From contig NZ_MRDM01000032.1 in the NCBI RefSeq assembly GCF_002008165.1, positions 248,001-312,000 of the forward strand: a stretch of DNA of 64,000 nt. Direction: 5' to 3'. This document shows, piece after piece, positions 1-10,160 of the stretch. Positions within the stretch are counted from its first letter, which is position 1. Every line of letters starts with the position of its first letter. A program made the position numbers and the translations under genes. This DNA comes from Rhizobium laguerreae. Lineage in GTDB: Bacteria; Pseudomonadota; Alphaproteobacteria; Rhizobiales; Rhizobiaceae. The notes beneath the pieces were generated by a model. The model had not been told where the DNA came from. It was given only the letters and a program-made list of their open reading frames with translations, and searched no databases.

Positions 1-82
1 GGGCCGCTGGACCAGACATGAGTCCGCACCAGAGGCCGAAACCAGCTGTTACCCATCTCTTCGGTACGGACACTTGAAATGG

Positions 83-159
<77 letters not shown>

Positions 160-216
160 GTCCGGCGGCCGCGTCTCACGAGCGCGACCGGATGCGGCAT
201 ATCTGGACCAGAAATC

Positions 217-522
217 TCAATGCGTCCAGGGCTGCGTGCGCGTATAGCGGAAATTGTCCGGATAGGCGACGACCTGGCGGACCGGATCCTTCGGTGCGAT
301 GACGCGGTATTCGATGCCGTTGCGCTGGGCGTAGGCTTCGGCGAGTTCCTGCGTTTCGAAGGTGAGCTTCACCTGCTGGCGCATATCGCCCGAGGAGGTA
401 TAGCCCATGATCGGATCGATCTTGCGCGCCGACTCCTGATCGTATTCAAGCACCCAGAGATGGGTCTTGGCCTTGCCGGACTGCATGGCGGTCTTGGCTG
501 GACGATAGATCTTGGCAGACAT
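217..522 (-). CDS. NDUFS4-like NADH dehydrogenase (complex I) accessory subunit
   Basis: A 101-residue protein of the ETC complex I subunit family (bacterial NDUFS4, the 18-kDa accessory subunit). The visible signature is an N-terminal segment MSAKIYRPAKTAMQSGKA, a central WVLEYDQES element and the C-terminal EYRVI...YPDNFRYTR block typical of NDUFS4. It has no signal peptide or membrane segment, as expected for a peripheral subunit on the cytoplasmic arm. It is a stand-alone gene away from the nuo operon, transcribed toward tRNA-Arg. In the family it stabilises the junction near the NADH-oxidising module. Function is assigned by similarity; confidence in the family is high. Confidence 0.9.
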   Translation of the reverse strand: MSAKIYRPAKTAMQSGKAKTHLWVLEYDQESARKIDPIMGYTSSGDMRQQVKLTFETQELAEAYAQRNGIEYRVIAPKDPVRQVVAYPDNFRYTRTQPWTH

Positions 523-863
523 GACTGCAGCGTCTCCGACTATGCGGGCAGCGCCCGCCTTTCATGGTCTCAATCCCGTTGCCGGCCCGTTCTCGGGCCT
601 TGGCATCATCGCTGAGGATAATGCCAAGAGATGAATTTTGCTTAGCCGCGAATCCCCGCTTTTTCAAGACAAAAGGCGGTGTGCGACACGGCTGCCGACT
701 CCGTTCGCATGACGGCCGACACTGCCTCCCTTTCAAATCCGGTGATTGCCGGCCGGATTTCGCAATATTCCCGCTTGTCTCACCTTGTGATCACAACCTG
801 ATTGCCGCTGCCTTCCCTCGGCACTAGTTTACGGCTCAATCGATTTCAGTGGATTTGCAGCTC
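523..863. other. intergenic region without a recognised gene
   Basis: About 340 bases between the NDUFS4-like gene and a possible tiny ORF. The only structure seen is an inverted repeat of AAATCCGG and CCGGATTT near 738-763, with no T-run to make it a clear terminator. Open frames here lack ribosome binding sites and recognisable proteins. Confidence 0.5.
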
Positions 864-977
864 ATGATGAGACGTTCGGCGGAGTTCAATGCCATTGTCA
901 TAGGCGCTAGCATCACGGCGTTCTTCTACGTTGCCATCAGCTACGCCCAATATATCGGCCTGATCGCCCACGGCTAA
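864..977 (+). CDS. possible 37-residue single-pass membrane peptide
   Basis: A short frame starting with two consecutive ATG codons encodes 37 residues. Basic residues at the N-terminus (MMRRSAE) are followed by a hydrophobic stretch (IVIGASITAFFYVAI) long enough for one membrane helix. No convincing Shine-Dalgarno precedes it and no family is recognised. The composition looks like a genuine small inner-membrane protein rather than a random frame, but the assignment is weak. Confidence 0.4.
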   Translation: MMRRSAEFNAIVIGASITAFFYVAISYAQYIGLIAHG

Positions 978-1164
978 GGTAGCCTTGTGCTGACGTACCA
1001 TTGCGCCAGGCAGACCGAACTCGTGCGCCCGGCAAGCAGCCTGGCGGCCTATCAAGATTTTTCTGTCTTGCATCCACAGGTCCGGCGAGGAATCTTCGGC
1101 CAGAGCTGGATTTATGGGTTGCGACGGCGAAGTGAACCGTGTATCTCCCCTGCCATTCACGGCA

Positions 1165-1241
<77 letters not shown>

Positions 1242-1303
1242 TTCAATATCCCGATATTCTCGAATTCCTTGACAGGCGCAGCGCAGCTTGTGGTCGCGCG
1301 CCG

Positions 1304-1792
1304 TCACTTCGCCTTCTTCGTCGTCGTGGCGCTGACGATCCTGTCGCCGGGCTTGATTCCGAGTTTGGCAACGATACCGCCATTGAGTTCGACGACGTAT
1401 TTCACCGCAACCATCGAATCGATGATGTCACGCGAATAGGGCACTGCCTTTTCCTTGATGTGGCGGATCGTGCCGGTGTCGTCGGCAAAAAGCATGTCGA
1501 GCGGCAGGATGGTGTTTTCCATCCACATGGTGACGCGCCGCGGCTGGTCGAAATCGAAGATCATGCCGGCATCATCGGCCATCGTCTTGCGAAACATCAG
1601 GCCGTGGGCGCGCTGATCCGGGGTCGAGGCGATTTCGACGGTGAAATGCAACACCTTGCCCGCAGCGGTCTGGATCAGCAGCGGCTCCTTGTCGAACCGC
1701 ATCTCCTCTTGAGCCAACGCCGGCAGCGCGACCATGAAAAAAAGCGCCAGGATGGCGCTTCTGATAGCATCAATTAGGATTAGGCCGCGCAT
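1304..1792 (-). CDS. DUF192 family exported protein
   Basis: A 162-residue protein with an N-terminal signal peptide (hydrophobic core ILALFFMVALPALA, cleavage likely after ALA) and a DUF192 domain over the rest. The domain shows the family motifs around HGLMFRK, the aromatic/acidic patch MIFDFDQP, MWMENTILPLDMLF and the C-terminal GGIVAKLGIKPGD. DUF192 proteins are small exported proteins without an established biochemical role. Its start lies 1 base past the stop of the upstream cold-shock gene (stop at 1794-1796), so the two are almost certainly co-transcribed and probably translationally coupled. Why a periplasmic protein is paired with a cold-shock protein is unknown, although the pairing looks deliberate. 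Confidence 0.9.
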   Translation of the reverse strand: MRGLILIDAIRSAILALFFMVALPALAQEEMRFDKEPLLIQTAAGKVLHFTVEIASTPDQRAHGLMFRKTMADDAGMIFDFDQPRRVTMWMENTILPLDMLFADDTGTIRHIKEKAVPYSRDIIDSMVAVKYVVELNGGIVAKLGIKPGDRIVSATTTKKAK

Positions 1793-1793
1793 G

Positions 1794-2372
1794 TTAGTGC
1801 GACCGGCTTGCCGGGCTCGGAACGTCGGGATGGATCTCTGCGGCCATCAGGCCCTTTTCGCCGTCGCCGAAGCGGACGAGAACCACCTGGCCGGGGCGGA
1901 GCTCCGTCAGGCCGAAGCGGCGCAGCGTCTCCATGTGCACGAAGATATCTTCGGTGCCCTCGCCGCGGGTCAGGAACCCAAAGCCCTTGGTGCGGTTGAA
2001 CCACTTGACCAGCGCACGCTCGAGGCCGCTCGTCGCGGTGACCTGCACATGGGTGCGCACCGGCGGCAGCTGCGAGGGATGAATCGCGGTCGACTGGTCC
2101 ATCGAGAGGATCTTGAAAGCCTGGTAGCCGCGCTCGCGGCGCTGGATGAGGGCGACGATGCGCGTTCCCTCGAGGATCGTCTGGTAACCGTCGCGGCGCA
2201 GGCAGGTCACGTGCAGGAGAACATCCTGCATGCCGTTGTCGGGCACGATGAAGCCGAAACCCTTGGCGACGTCGAACCACTTGACGACACCGGTGATTTC
2301 AACAAGATCGACCGCCTCTCCTGATAGCTCGTCGAGATCGGAGTATTCGTTCGATGAAATCCTGTCAGCCAT
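1794..2372 (-). CDS. cold-shock protein with two cold-shock domains
   Basis: 192 residues holding two cold-shock (OB-fold) domains. The first is around residues 25-90 (KWFDVAKGFGFIVPD, then DVLLHVT) and the second around 115-180 (VKWFNRTKGFGFLTR, then DIFVHMETL). Both carry RNP1-like KGFGF and RNP2-like (L/F)xHV/M motifs, so both should bind single-stranded RNA or DNA. The usual CspA is about 70 residues with one domain. The double form is typical of alphaproteobacteria, where it acts as an RNA chaperone or antiterminator. It heads an operon with the DUF192 gene. Whether it is induced by cold cannot be told from the sequence. Confidence 0.93.
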   Translation of the reverse strand: MADRISSNEYSDLDELSGEAVDLVEITGVVKWFDVAKGFGFIVPDNGMQDVLLHVTCLRRDGYQTILEGTRIVALIQRRERGYQAFKILSMDQSTAIHPSQLPPVRTHVQVTATSGLERALVKWFNRTKGFGFLTRGEGTEDIFVHMETLRRFGLTELRPGQVVLVRFGDGEKGLMAAEIHPDVPSPASRSH

Positions 2373-2567
2373 TGTCGCCAGCCCCTCGAATACGCGTCAC
2401 ACTGTTACGGTTAACTGATTCTTGAAATCAAGATTAACATCTTGGTAACGGATAAGCGCAAGTCCTAGTTTTCGGTTATTCCCAGGTGCACATTTTATAA
2501 AGATGACTTGCCCGAAGCTGACCTCGGCTCGCCGAAAAAAGCTAGCCCCAATAAAGGAGTAAATAGA

Positions 2568-3008
2568 ATGCGTTATCTTCATACAATGGTGCGCGTCAAA
2601 GACCTCGACGCCTCACTTACCTTTTACACCACGCTGTTCGGGCTGGAGGAGATTCGCCGCCACGAAAACGAGAAGGGCCGCTTCACCCTGGTTTTCCTGG
2701 CTGCTCGCGACGATCTCGACCGTGCGCGCAGCGAAAAAGCTCCCTGCCTCGAGCTGACCTACAATTGGGACACGGAAGATTATAGCGGAGGACGCAATTT
2801 CGGCCACCTCGCTTATGAGGTCGACGATATTTACGCCACCTGCCAGAATCTGATGGACAACGGCATCACCATCAACCGGCCGCCGCGCGACGGGAACATG
2901 GCCTTCGTGCGCTCGCCCGACGGCATCTCGATCGAAATCCTGCAGAAGGGCAGCCCGCTTCCGGCCGCCGAACCCTGGGCCTCGATGGGCAATACCGGCG
3001 CCTGGTAA
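2568..3008 (+). CDS. gloA: lactoylglutathione lyase (glyoxalase I)
   Basis: 146 residues, one glyoxalase/VOC fold made of two beta-alpha-beta repeats. It isomerises the hemithioacetal of methylglyoxal and glutathione to S-lactoylglutathione in the cytoplasm. Conserved elements seen are the N-terminal HTMVRVKDLDASLTFY with the first metal-ligand His, the ELTYNWD block, GHLAYEVDDIY and the C-terminal PDGISIEIL with the last Glu ligand. Length matches the bacterial single-domain enzyme. The start was placed at 2568 because AAAGGAG lies just upstream. An in-frame upstream start at 2508 adds 20 unconserved residues. A hairpin terminator follows directly. Confidence 0.95.
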   Translation: MRYLHTMVRVKDLDASLTFYTTLFGLEEIRRHENEKGRFTLVFLAARDDLDRARSEKAPCLELTYNWDTEDYSGGRNFGHLAYEVDDIYATCQNLMDNGITINRPPRDGNMAFVRSPDGISIEILQKGSPLPAAEPWASMGNTGAW

Positions 3009-3016
3009 GGGTTTTC

Positions 3017-3049
3017 GCCGCAAGGCTTTTGCGAGGCTTGCGGCTTTTT
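3017..3049 (+). terminator. rho-independent terminator of gloA
   Basis: Arms GCCGCAAG (3017-3024) and CTTGCGGC (3037-3044) form an 8-bp stem, followed by five T residues. It lies 9 bases after the gloA stop. Confidence 0.85.
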
Positions 3050-3174
3050 CGATTTCGGGTCCGGCCGGCGCCTCGGCGCTTGCCGCGATCCCACGCCGCA
3101 GGCAATCTCCTGGCGACTCGAAGCGGAAGAGAAGCGTTTTTCGCTTATTTTCCGCATCAACTGGAGACTTTCGC

Positions 3175-4242
3175 TTGCGTAACATGCAGATGCGGATGCC
3201 CGTGACGGGCGCTTTGCTGATCGCCACCTCGGTGCTGGCACTGTCCGGCTGCGCGTCGGACAAGAAGGCGCTCGATTCGGCGGCGGTGGTTCCAGCGGTG
3301 CCGGCCGCAGCACCGCAGCTGGCCACGGCAGCGCCTGCAAACCCTGCCCCACGTTCGGTCTATACCGATCCCCGGCTCGTCAACGTTTCCGGCGCCCAGG
3401 GCGCGCCTCAGGTCGTCGCGCAGGATCCAAATGCCGCCGTCCCGCTCGCCGGTTCGGCAACGGCGGCGCCTGCCAATATCGGCGGGCTCGTCCTGCAGTC
3501 CACCCGGATCAACGCGCAGGCGATGAGCATCTTTTCCGATCACCAGCCGGCGCCGCAGAACAACAGCACGTCCACCGTCATTCAGCCGCAGGCCTATGTG
3601 CCGGTGGAAGGTGCAGCACCGGCGCGAAGCAGCGTCTACAGCCAGCCGCCCGCGCCCCAACAGCCGGCGGAGCCGGTGCTGCCGCAGCAATCCTCGCAGA
3701 ATAACAGCACGCAGCTTGCACCCGTGCAAACGGCGTCGCTGGCGACGGCCAGCATTCCGACCTCGACGATGAACGCGCTCTACAGCGCGCCGAAGCAAAA
3801 CCTGCTCGGCAGCCTCTCTGGCCTGCTGCACAAGGCGGCCCTGCCCGGCATGACGCGTATCGCGCCGAACGGGCTGCATCTCCAGAACGACAAGGTCGAG
3901 GTCGGCTGCTTCAAGCCCGACCTCTTGAAAGTGATCAAGATGGTCGAAAGTCATTTCGGCCGGCCTGTTATCGTCACCTCCGGCTACCGTGACGAAGAGC
4001 ATAACCGCCTCGTCGGCGGGGCTGACGAATCGATGCACAAGAGCTGCGAGGCCGCCGACATCCAGATCGACGGTGTTACGAAGTGGGATATCGCCGCCTA
4101 TATCCGCTCGTTGCCGGACCGCGGCGGCGTCGGCACCTACTGCCACACGGATTCGGTTCACCTCGACACCGGCAAAACCCGTGACTGGAACTGGGGCTGC
4201 GGCGGCAAGCGCGTACCAATGACGACGGCAAGAGCGATCTGA
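3175..4242 (+). CDS. DUF882 / peptidase M15-like lipoprotein
   Basis: 355 residues. The N-terminus is a lipoprotein signal (ALLIATSVLALSGC, lipobox Cys about residue 26), followed by a long Ala/Pro/Gln-rich linker and a C-terminal DUF882 domain of the YcbK / M15A type (about residues 235-350). The putative Zn ligands are visible: His and Asp in SMHKSCEAADIQI and a further His in DSVHLDTG. Family members act on peptidoglycan, so a periplasmic murein peptidase role is likely. A TTG start at 3175 is preferred because GGAG sits 8 bases upstream. ATG codons at 3184 and 3190 are alternatives. No operon partner; tRNA-Glu genes follow. Confidence 0.85.
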   Translation: MRNMQMRMPVTGALLIATSVLALSGCASDKKALDSAAVVPAVPAAAPQLATAAPANPAPRSVYTDPRLVNVSGAQGAPQVVAQDPNAAVPLAGSATAAPANIGGLVLQSTRINAQAMSIFSDHQPAPQNNSTSTVIQPQAYVPVEGAAPARSSVYSQPPAPQQPAEPVLPQQSSQNNSTQLAPVQTASLATASIPTSTMNALYSAPKQNLLGSLSGLLHKAALPGMTRIAPNGLHLQNDKVEVGCFKPDLLKVIKMVESHFGRPVIVTSGYRDEEHNRLVGGADESMHKSCEAADIQIDGVTKWDIAAYIRSLPDRGGVGTYCHTDSVHLDTGKTRDWNWGCGGKRVPMTTARAI

Positions 4243-4409
4243 CGGCCGCGCGATTTCCGCATTACGTTACGGCAGCACCGCCTCGTCTCGTTAAAGAACA
4301 ACCGGCAGCCTATTGATTCAGCTTCAATAATCGGCTTCTCGAACGCACTTGGATTTCCTGTCATTTTTTTGAAAGAAAACCGCAATTCCGCTTGCGGGAT
4401 TCAAAACGC

Positions 4410-4523
4410 CTGACTATAAGGGCGCCACCACGAAGGAAGCGCCCTTCGTCTATCGGTTAGGACACCAGATTTTCATTCTGGGAAGAGGGGTTCGACTCCC
4501 CTAGGGCGTACCACTTTCTCTCC
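4410..4523. repeat. 114-bp direct repeat, copy 1 (carries tRNA-Glu)
   Basis: By eye this is base-for-base identical to 4881-4994, offset 471. Identity covers 29 bases before the tRNA (including GACTATAAGGGCGCC) and 10 after the CCA. It looks like a recent duplication or gene conversion of a tRNA unit with its promoter-proximal leader. Confidence 0.9.
4439..4513 (+). tRNA. tRNA-Glu (anticodon TTC), copy 1
   Basis: Acceptor GCGCCCT pairs with AGGGCGT (first pair G-T). The anticodon stem CCAGA/TCTGG encloses TTTTCAT, so the anticodon is TTC. The T-arm is AGGGG-TTCGACT-CCCCT and CCA is encoded. Confidence 0.96.
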
Positions 4524-4587
4524 ATATAGAAGCCATCACTTCCGCTTGCAGAAGCCGGCGCGCGCTCCTATTTTAACGAGGCTGCCT

Positions 4588-4662
4588 GCGCCCTTCGTCT
4601 ATCGGTTAGGACGACAGATTCTCATTCTGTAAAGAGGGGTTCGACTCCCCTAGGGCGTACCA
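4588..4662 (+). tRNA. tRNA-Glu (anticodon CTC)
   Basis: Same body as the flanking tRNA-Glu genes, but the anticodon stem is ACAGA/TCTGT with loop TTCTCAT, giving anticodon CTC, which reads GAG specifically. CCA is encoded. It sits between two identical TTC copies. Confidence 0.95.
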
Positions 4663-4880
4663 TCCCGATGATAGGCCGTCGTCATTCAATCGACGTCGGC
4701 CGGCGCTATCAGCCCCCTTGAGGAGAACCCTTCTGGTTCGCGCGACGCCGCCCATTCTAGACCGCCGGTTTGATTTTTCTCCGCTCCGCCGTAGCCTGCG
4801 CCTCGATTTTCCACAGCGGCAAATAAATCGGCGAAAACGATGATTTTTTCGCGCCTTGGCGCTTGCGGCCTTCGAAGGTG

Positions 4881-4994
4881 CTGACTATAAGGGCGCCACC
4901 ACGAAGGAAGCGCCCTTCGTCTATCGGTTAGGACACCAGATTTTCATTCTGGGAAGAGGGGTTCGACTCCCCTAGGGCGTACCACTTTCTCTCC
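4881..4994. repeat. 114-bp direct repeat, copy 2 (carries tRNA-Glu)
   Basis: Exact copy of 4410-4523. The boundaries are sharp: the base before and the bases after differ between the copies. Confidence 0.9.
4910..4984 (+). tRNA. tRNA-Glu (anticodon TTC), copy 2
   Basis: Sequence identical to the tRNA at 4439-4513, including the encoded CCA. It lies convergently before recJ. Confidence 0.96.
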
Positions 4995-5033
4995 CTTGTC
5001 ACTTTCCATCGTCAGCGCTCGCGCGCTGCCATT

Positions 5034-6836
5034 TCATTTCGCCGGCGCAGCATCGCAGACGCGCAGCTGGATACGGCGTGCGCCCTGGTAATGGTCGGCA
5101 CCGAGCGAACCCGCGACATGCAGGCTGGCGCCGCGTGAATTGATGAGAAGATTACCAAGGGGCGTATCGGCGGCGCGGAAGGCGATGCCGTCGAGCCGCG
5201 ATCCGTCCATCGCCTCCAGCGTCACCTTCACATGTTTCTCGCCGACCAGGCGGGCGTCTCGCACCCTATGCGCCGGCACGGCAAAGAGCGGCTGTGCGTG
5301 GCCCGAGCCATAGGGGCCGGCGGCCTCCAGGCGGTCGATGAGTTCGAGGGTAGCGCCGCTTGCGCCGATCGCGCCGTCGATCTTCAGCGTCTCGTTGGCG
5401 ACGAGGCCGGCAACCGTCCTTGCCGCCCTCTCGGTGAAGAAGGTCCTCAGCCTGCCGAGGTCGGCACGCTCGACCGTCAGGCCTGCGGCCATGGCGTGGC
5501 CGCCGCCCTTGACGAGCAGACCCTCGTCGACCGCAGCCCGGACCATCCTGCCCATGTCGAAGCCGTTGATGGAGCGGCCCGAGCCGGTGCCGCGGCCTGA
5601 GGGATCGAAGGCGATCGCAAAGGCAGGTCGTTTGAACTTTTCCTTCAGCCGCGCCGCAATCAGCCCGACGATACCGGGATGCCATTTCTCATGGGCGGTA
5701 ACGATGACGGAGGCGCCCTCGCCATCGCCATATTCGGCAAGCGCCTCGGCTTCAGCCTCCTGCAGCATGATCGCCTCCATCGCCTGGCGTTCGCGGTTGA
5801 GCTCGTCCAGGCGCTGCGCGATCACATCAGCCTCGCCAGGATCGTCGAGCGTCAGCAGCCGGCTTCCGAGTGCCGCGTCGCCGATCCGCCCACCGGCATT
5901 GATGCGCGGGCCGATCAGGAAGCCGAAATGATAGGGCGTCACCGGGCCGGCGAGCCCCGCCTTGCGGAAGAGTGCTGCCAGTCCAGCATTGCTCTGGTGG
6001 CGGGCAGCGACCAGCCCCTTTACGACATAGGCGCGATTGAGGCCCTTCAGCGGCACGACATCGCAAATCGTCGCAAGAGCCACGATATCCAGCCACTGCA
6101 GCAGGTCGATCGCCAGGATGCGCTTGTTACCGGCCGCGCGCAGCAGCCGGAGCGTCGCGACCAGCACCATGAAGACGACGCCGGCCGCGCAAAGATGCCC
6201 CTGCCCCGAGAGATCGTCCTCGCGGTTCGGGTTGACCAGCGCATAGCAGCGCGGCAGCTCATGTGTCACCTGGTGGTGATCGATGACGACGACATCGATA
6301 GCGCGCGCGGCAGCGGCGGCCAGCGCCTCGTGGCTGGTGGAGCCGCAATCGACGGTCACGATCAGCTGAGCGCCATTGTCGATCAACTGGTTGATCGCCG
6401 CCGGATTGGGGCCGTAACCTTCGAAGACGCGGTCAGGAATATAGATGGTCGCCCTGACGCCGAAATGGCTGAGAAAACGAAACATCAGCGCAGAGGAGGC
6501 TGCGCCGTCCACGTCGTAGTCGCCGAAGATGGCGACGCTCTCGCCGCGCTCGATCGCGCGCAGAAGGCGGGTCGCGGCCTTTTCGCAATCGGTCAGCTTA
6601 TGGGGATCGGGCATCAGGCTGCGGATCGTCGGATCGAGGAATTCGATCGCCTCGTCTACCGTCACGCCGCGCCCGGCAAGCACCCGGGCGATCAGATCCG
6701 GCAGTCCGTGGATCTGCGACATGGCCAGCGCGCGGTTCTGCCCTGCTTGGTCGAGCCGCGCCACCCAGCGATTGTCGAGCGCGGATTTCTCCACGCCGAG
6801 AAATGCGCGCTGTACGGGGTCGACGAGATCTGCCAT
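5034..6836 (-). CDS. recJ: single-stranded-DNA-specific exonuclease RecJ
   Basis: 600 residues, normal for RecJ. It degrades ssDNA 5' to 3' in recombination and mismatch repair. DHH-phosphoesterase motifs are intact: DYDVDGAASSALM (about 106), VDCGSTSHEAL (about 163) and VIDHHQVTH (about 184, the metal-binding DHH). A DHHA1 domain follows with the GGHAMAAGLT motif, then an OB-fold C-terminus. The start at 6836 is preferred to an upstream in-frame ATG (6857) because GCGGAG lies 7 to 8 bases before it. The gene is convergent with the tRNA-Glu array and follows a small membrane-protein gene on the same strand. Confidence 0.96.
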   Translation of the reverse strand: MADLVDPVQRAFLGVEKSALDNRWVARLDQAGQNRALAMSQIHGLPDLIARVLAGRGVTVDEAIEFLDPTIRSLMPDPHKLTDCEKAATRLLRAIERGESVAIFGDYDVDGAASSALMFRFLSHFGVRATIYIPDRVFEGYGPNPAAINQLIDNGAQLIVTVDCGSTSHEALAAAAARAIDVVVIDHHQVTHELPRCYALVNPNREDDLSGQGHLCAAGVVFMVLVATLRLLRAAGNKRILAIDLLQWLDIVALATICDVVPLKGLNRAYVVKGLVAARHQSNAGLAALFRKAGLAGPVTPYHFGFLIGPRINAGGRIGDAALGSRLLTLDDPGEADVIAQRLDELNRERQAMEAIMLQEAEAEALAEYGDGEGASVIVTAHEKWHPGIVGLIAARLKEKFKRPAFAIAFDPSGRGTGSGRSINGFDMGRMVRAAVDEGLLVKGGGHAMAAGLTVERADLGRLRTFFTERAARTVAGLVANETLKIDGAIGASGATLELIDRLEAAGPYGSGHAQPLFAVPAHRVRDARLVGEKHVKVTLEAMDGSRLDGIAFRAADTPLGNLLINSRGASLHVAGSLGADHYQGARRIQLRVCDAAPAK

Positions 6837-6916
6837 GCCACACTCCGCTGACTTCATCTGCTCTTTCTACAGGAGCAGCGGAGATAACATAGCGATGGAT
6901 TTGCAGACACGGATTT

Positions 6917-7177
6917 TTACCAGAATACTGCCCAGACGATCAGGGCGATGCCGCCTAGTTGCACCAGGATGACGGAGAAGAGGGTAAGAAGAATAGCCCA
7001 GTTACGGCCTTCCGGGCTTTCGTCGTCGTCATAGGCCTCATTGGGGGCCTCGTCGGAGGGGTGGTCACGAACCGCATCACGGTTCGTCTCAGGAACGTCC
7101 TCAAACACACCAGGATGATCGGGAGGTTCCTCTTCCGGGCGACCATACCCCTTCCCGGCATGGCTGTCCTTGTTCAC
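6917..7177 (-). CDS. small acidic membrane protein, unknown function
   Basis: 86 residues starting at GTG 7177, which has GGAG six bases upstream. A TTG at 7189 is in frame but overlaps that GGAG. The N-terminal 60 residues are hydrophilic and acidic (DVPETN, DDDESPE). The last 25 residues form one hydrophobic helix (WAILLTLFSVILVQLGGIALIVW), so the protein is probably tail-anchored in the inner membrane. No family recognised. It lies between hom and recJ on their strand. Confidence 0.65.
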   Translation of the reverse strand: MNKDSHAGKGYGRPEEEPPDHPGVFEDVPETNRDAVRDHPSDEAPNEAYDDDESPEGRNWAILLTLFSVILVQLGGIALIVWAVFW

Positions 7178-7272
7178 GATATTCTCCAAAGCCGGCGACT
7201 CCCTCTCCCGGCTTATTTATATCAATGTTTCGGTATCTGTTAATATAAGTTTTCGTGAGAGCGGTTAGGCAA

Positions 7273-7304
7273 TAAAAAACCCGCCCTGCGTGCACAGAGC
7301 GGGT
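7273..7304 (-). terminator. rho-independent terminator of hom
   Basis: On the minus strand a 9-bp stem CCCGCTCTG / CAGGGCGGG (one T-G pair) encloses a 6-base loop and is followed by TTTTTTATT. It lies about 30 bases after the hom stop. Confidence 0.9.
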
Positions 7305-7334
7305 CAGCCATCCCGGATTGTGGCAAAAAAAAGG

Positions 7335-8660
<1,326 letters not shown>

Positions 8661-8721
8661 GGATCGATCCTGAAATGTCTGTGTGGCGGCAGCCGCATGA
8701 CGCGGCTGCCCAACGGTTGGA

Positions 8722-9939
8722 TTAGCGGTGTGCGTTCAGCGAGATGACATTGTGCATCGTCTCGTCTGCCGTCGACATGAACTTCTTGATGTTGCGCGCA
8801 GCCTGGCGGATGCGGTGTTCGTTTTCGACAAGCGCCAGACGGACGTAGTCGTCGCCCATTTCGCCGAAGCCGATGCCCGGGGCAACGGCGACGTCGGCCT
8901 TCTCGACCAGCAGCTTGGAGAATTCCAGCGAACCGAGATGACGGAACTTTTCGGGGATCTTCGCCCAGGCGAACATCGTCGCAGCTGGCGGCGGCACGTC
9001 GAACCCGGCCTTGCCGAAGCTTTCGACCATGACGTCGCGGCGACGTTTATAGACGTTGCGGACTTCCGCAATGTCGGAGCCGTCGCCGTTCAGCGCATGC
9101 GTCGCCGCCACCTGGATCGGCGTGAAGGCGCCGTAGTCGAGATAGGACTTGACGCGGGTGAGTGCCGCGATCAGCCGCTCGTTGCCGACGGCAAAGCCCA
9201 TGCGCCAGCCGGGCATGGAAAAGGTCTTCGACATCGAGGTGAACTCGACGGTCACGTCCATTGCACCCGGCACTTCGAGAACCGACGGCGGCGGGGAGCC
9301 GTCGAAGTAGATTTCCGAATAGGCAAGGTCGGAGAGCACGATGATGTCGTGCTTCTTGGCGAAGGCGATGACGTCCTTGTAGAAATCGAGCGTCGCGACA
9401 AAAGCCGTCGGGTTCGAGGGATAGTTGAGGATCAGCGCCAAGGGCTTCGGGATCGAATGCCGGACGGCACGTTCGAGCGGTTCGAAGAAGCTCGCATCCG
9501 GCTCCACCGACATGGAACGGATCACGCCGCCCGCCATCAGGAAGCCGAAGGCGTGGATCGGATAGGTAGGGTTCGGGCAGAGGATCACGTCGCCAGGCGC
9601 GGTGATTGCCTGCGCCATGTTGGCGAAGCCTTCCTTGGAGCCCAAGGTGGCGACCACCTGGGTATCCGGGTTGAGCTTGACGCCGAAACGGCGGGCATAA
9701 TAGGCGGCCTGGGCGCGGCGCAGGCCCGGAATGCCCTTGGAAGAGGAATAGCGATGCGTGCGCGGATCCTGCACGACCTCACACAGCTTGTCGACGATCG
9801 ACTGGGGAGTGGGAAGGTCGGGGTTTCCCATGCCGAGATCGATGATATCGGCGCCGCCCGCTCGCGCGCTTGCCTTCAAACGGTTGACCTGTTCGAAAAC
9901 ATAAGGCGGCAAACGCCGGACTTTGTGAAACTCTTCCAT
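8722..9939 (-). CDS. AlaC-type pyridoxal-phosphate aminotransferase
   Basis: 405 residues, fold type I class I/II aminotransferase. Landmarks are IIDLGMGNPDLPTP near the N-terminus, LNYPSNPTA, the PLP aspartate in LSDLAYSEIYF and the Schiff-base lysine in SMSKTFSMPGWRMGF. It resembles E. coli AlaC and proteins annotated as LL-diaminopimelate aminotransferase, so the substrate is probably glutamate/alanine or a related amino acid. Linkage to hom fits amino acid metabolism. The start is uncertain: MEEFHKVRR at 9939 has GGGGAATGAG upstream, and MGNEMEEF (9951) is close by. Longer in-frame extension to 10011 is unlikely. Confidence 0.88.
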   Translation of the reverse strand: MEEFHKVRRLPPYVFEQVNRLKASARAGGADIIDLGMGNPDLPTPQSIVDKLCEVVQDPRTHRYSSSKGIPGLRRAQAAYYARRFGVKLNPDTQVVATLGSKEGFANMAQAITAPGDVILCPNPTYPIHAFGFLMAGGVIRSMSVEPDASFFEPLERAVRHSIPKPLALILNYPSNPTAFVATLDFYKDVIAFAKKHDIIVLSDLAYSEIYFDGSPPPSVLEVPGAMDVTVEFTSMSKTFSMPGWRMGFAVGNERLIAALTRVKSYLDYGAFTPIQVAATHALNGDGSDIAEVRNVYKRRRDVMVESFGKAGFDVPPPAATMFAWAKIPEKFRHLGSLEFSKLLVEKADVAVAPGIGFGEMGDDYVRLALVENEHRIRQAARNIKKFMSTADETMHNVISLNAHR

Positions 9940-10160
9940 CTCATTCCCCATGGAAAGGCGGCATTTCGGGCCGCAGTCGAAGTTCGTTCCGTCTCCCGGC
10001 GGCTGCGACACGAACTTCAGAATCGCAACGCCGTATTCATCAGACCCAAGCGACGCGGCGAATCTTTGACGGAAAGGCCGCGTAACGCGCTTTATCGGGA
10101 AAATTGTATCTTCCGATCCTTGCCGAAGGCTTTGCGTCCAAATTGCCTGAAAGGCAAGGT

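Noticed and set aside
738..763. AAATCCGG/CCGGATTT inverted repeat as a terminator
   Set aside because: Loop of ten bases and no T-run on either strand; possible operator but unsupported.
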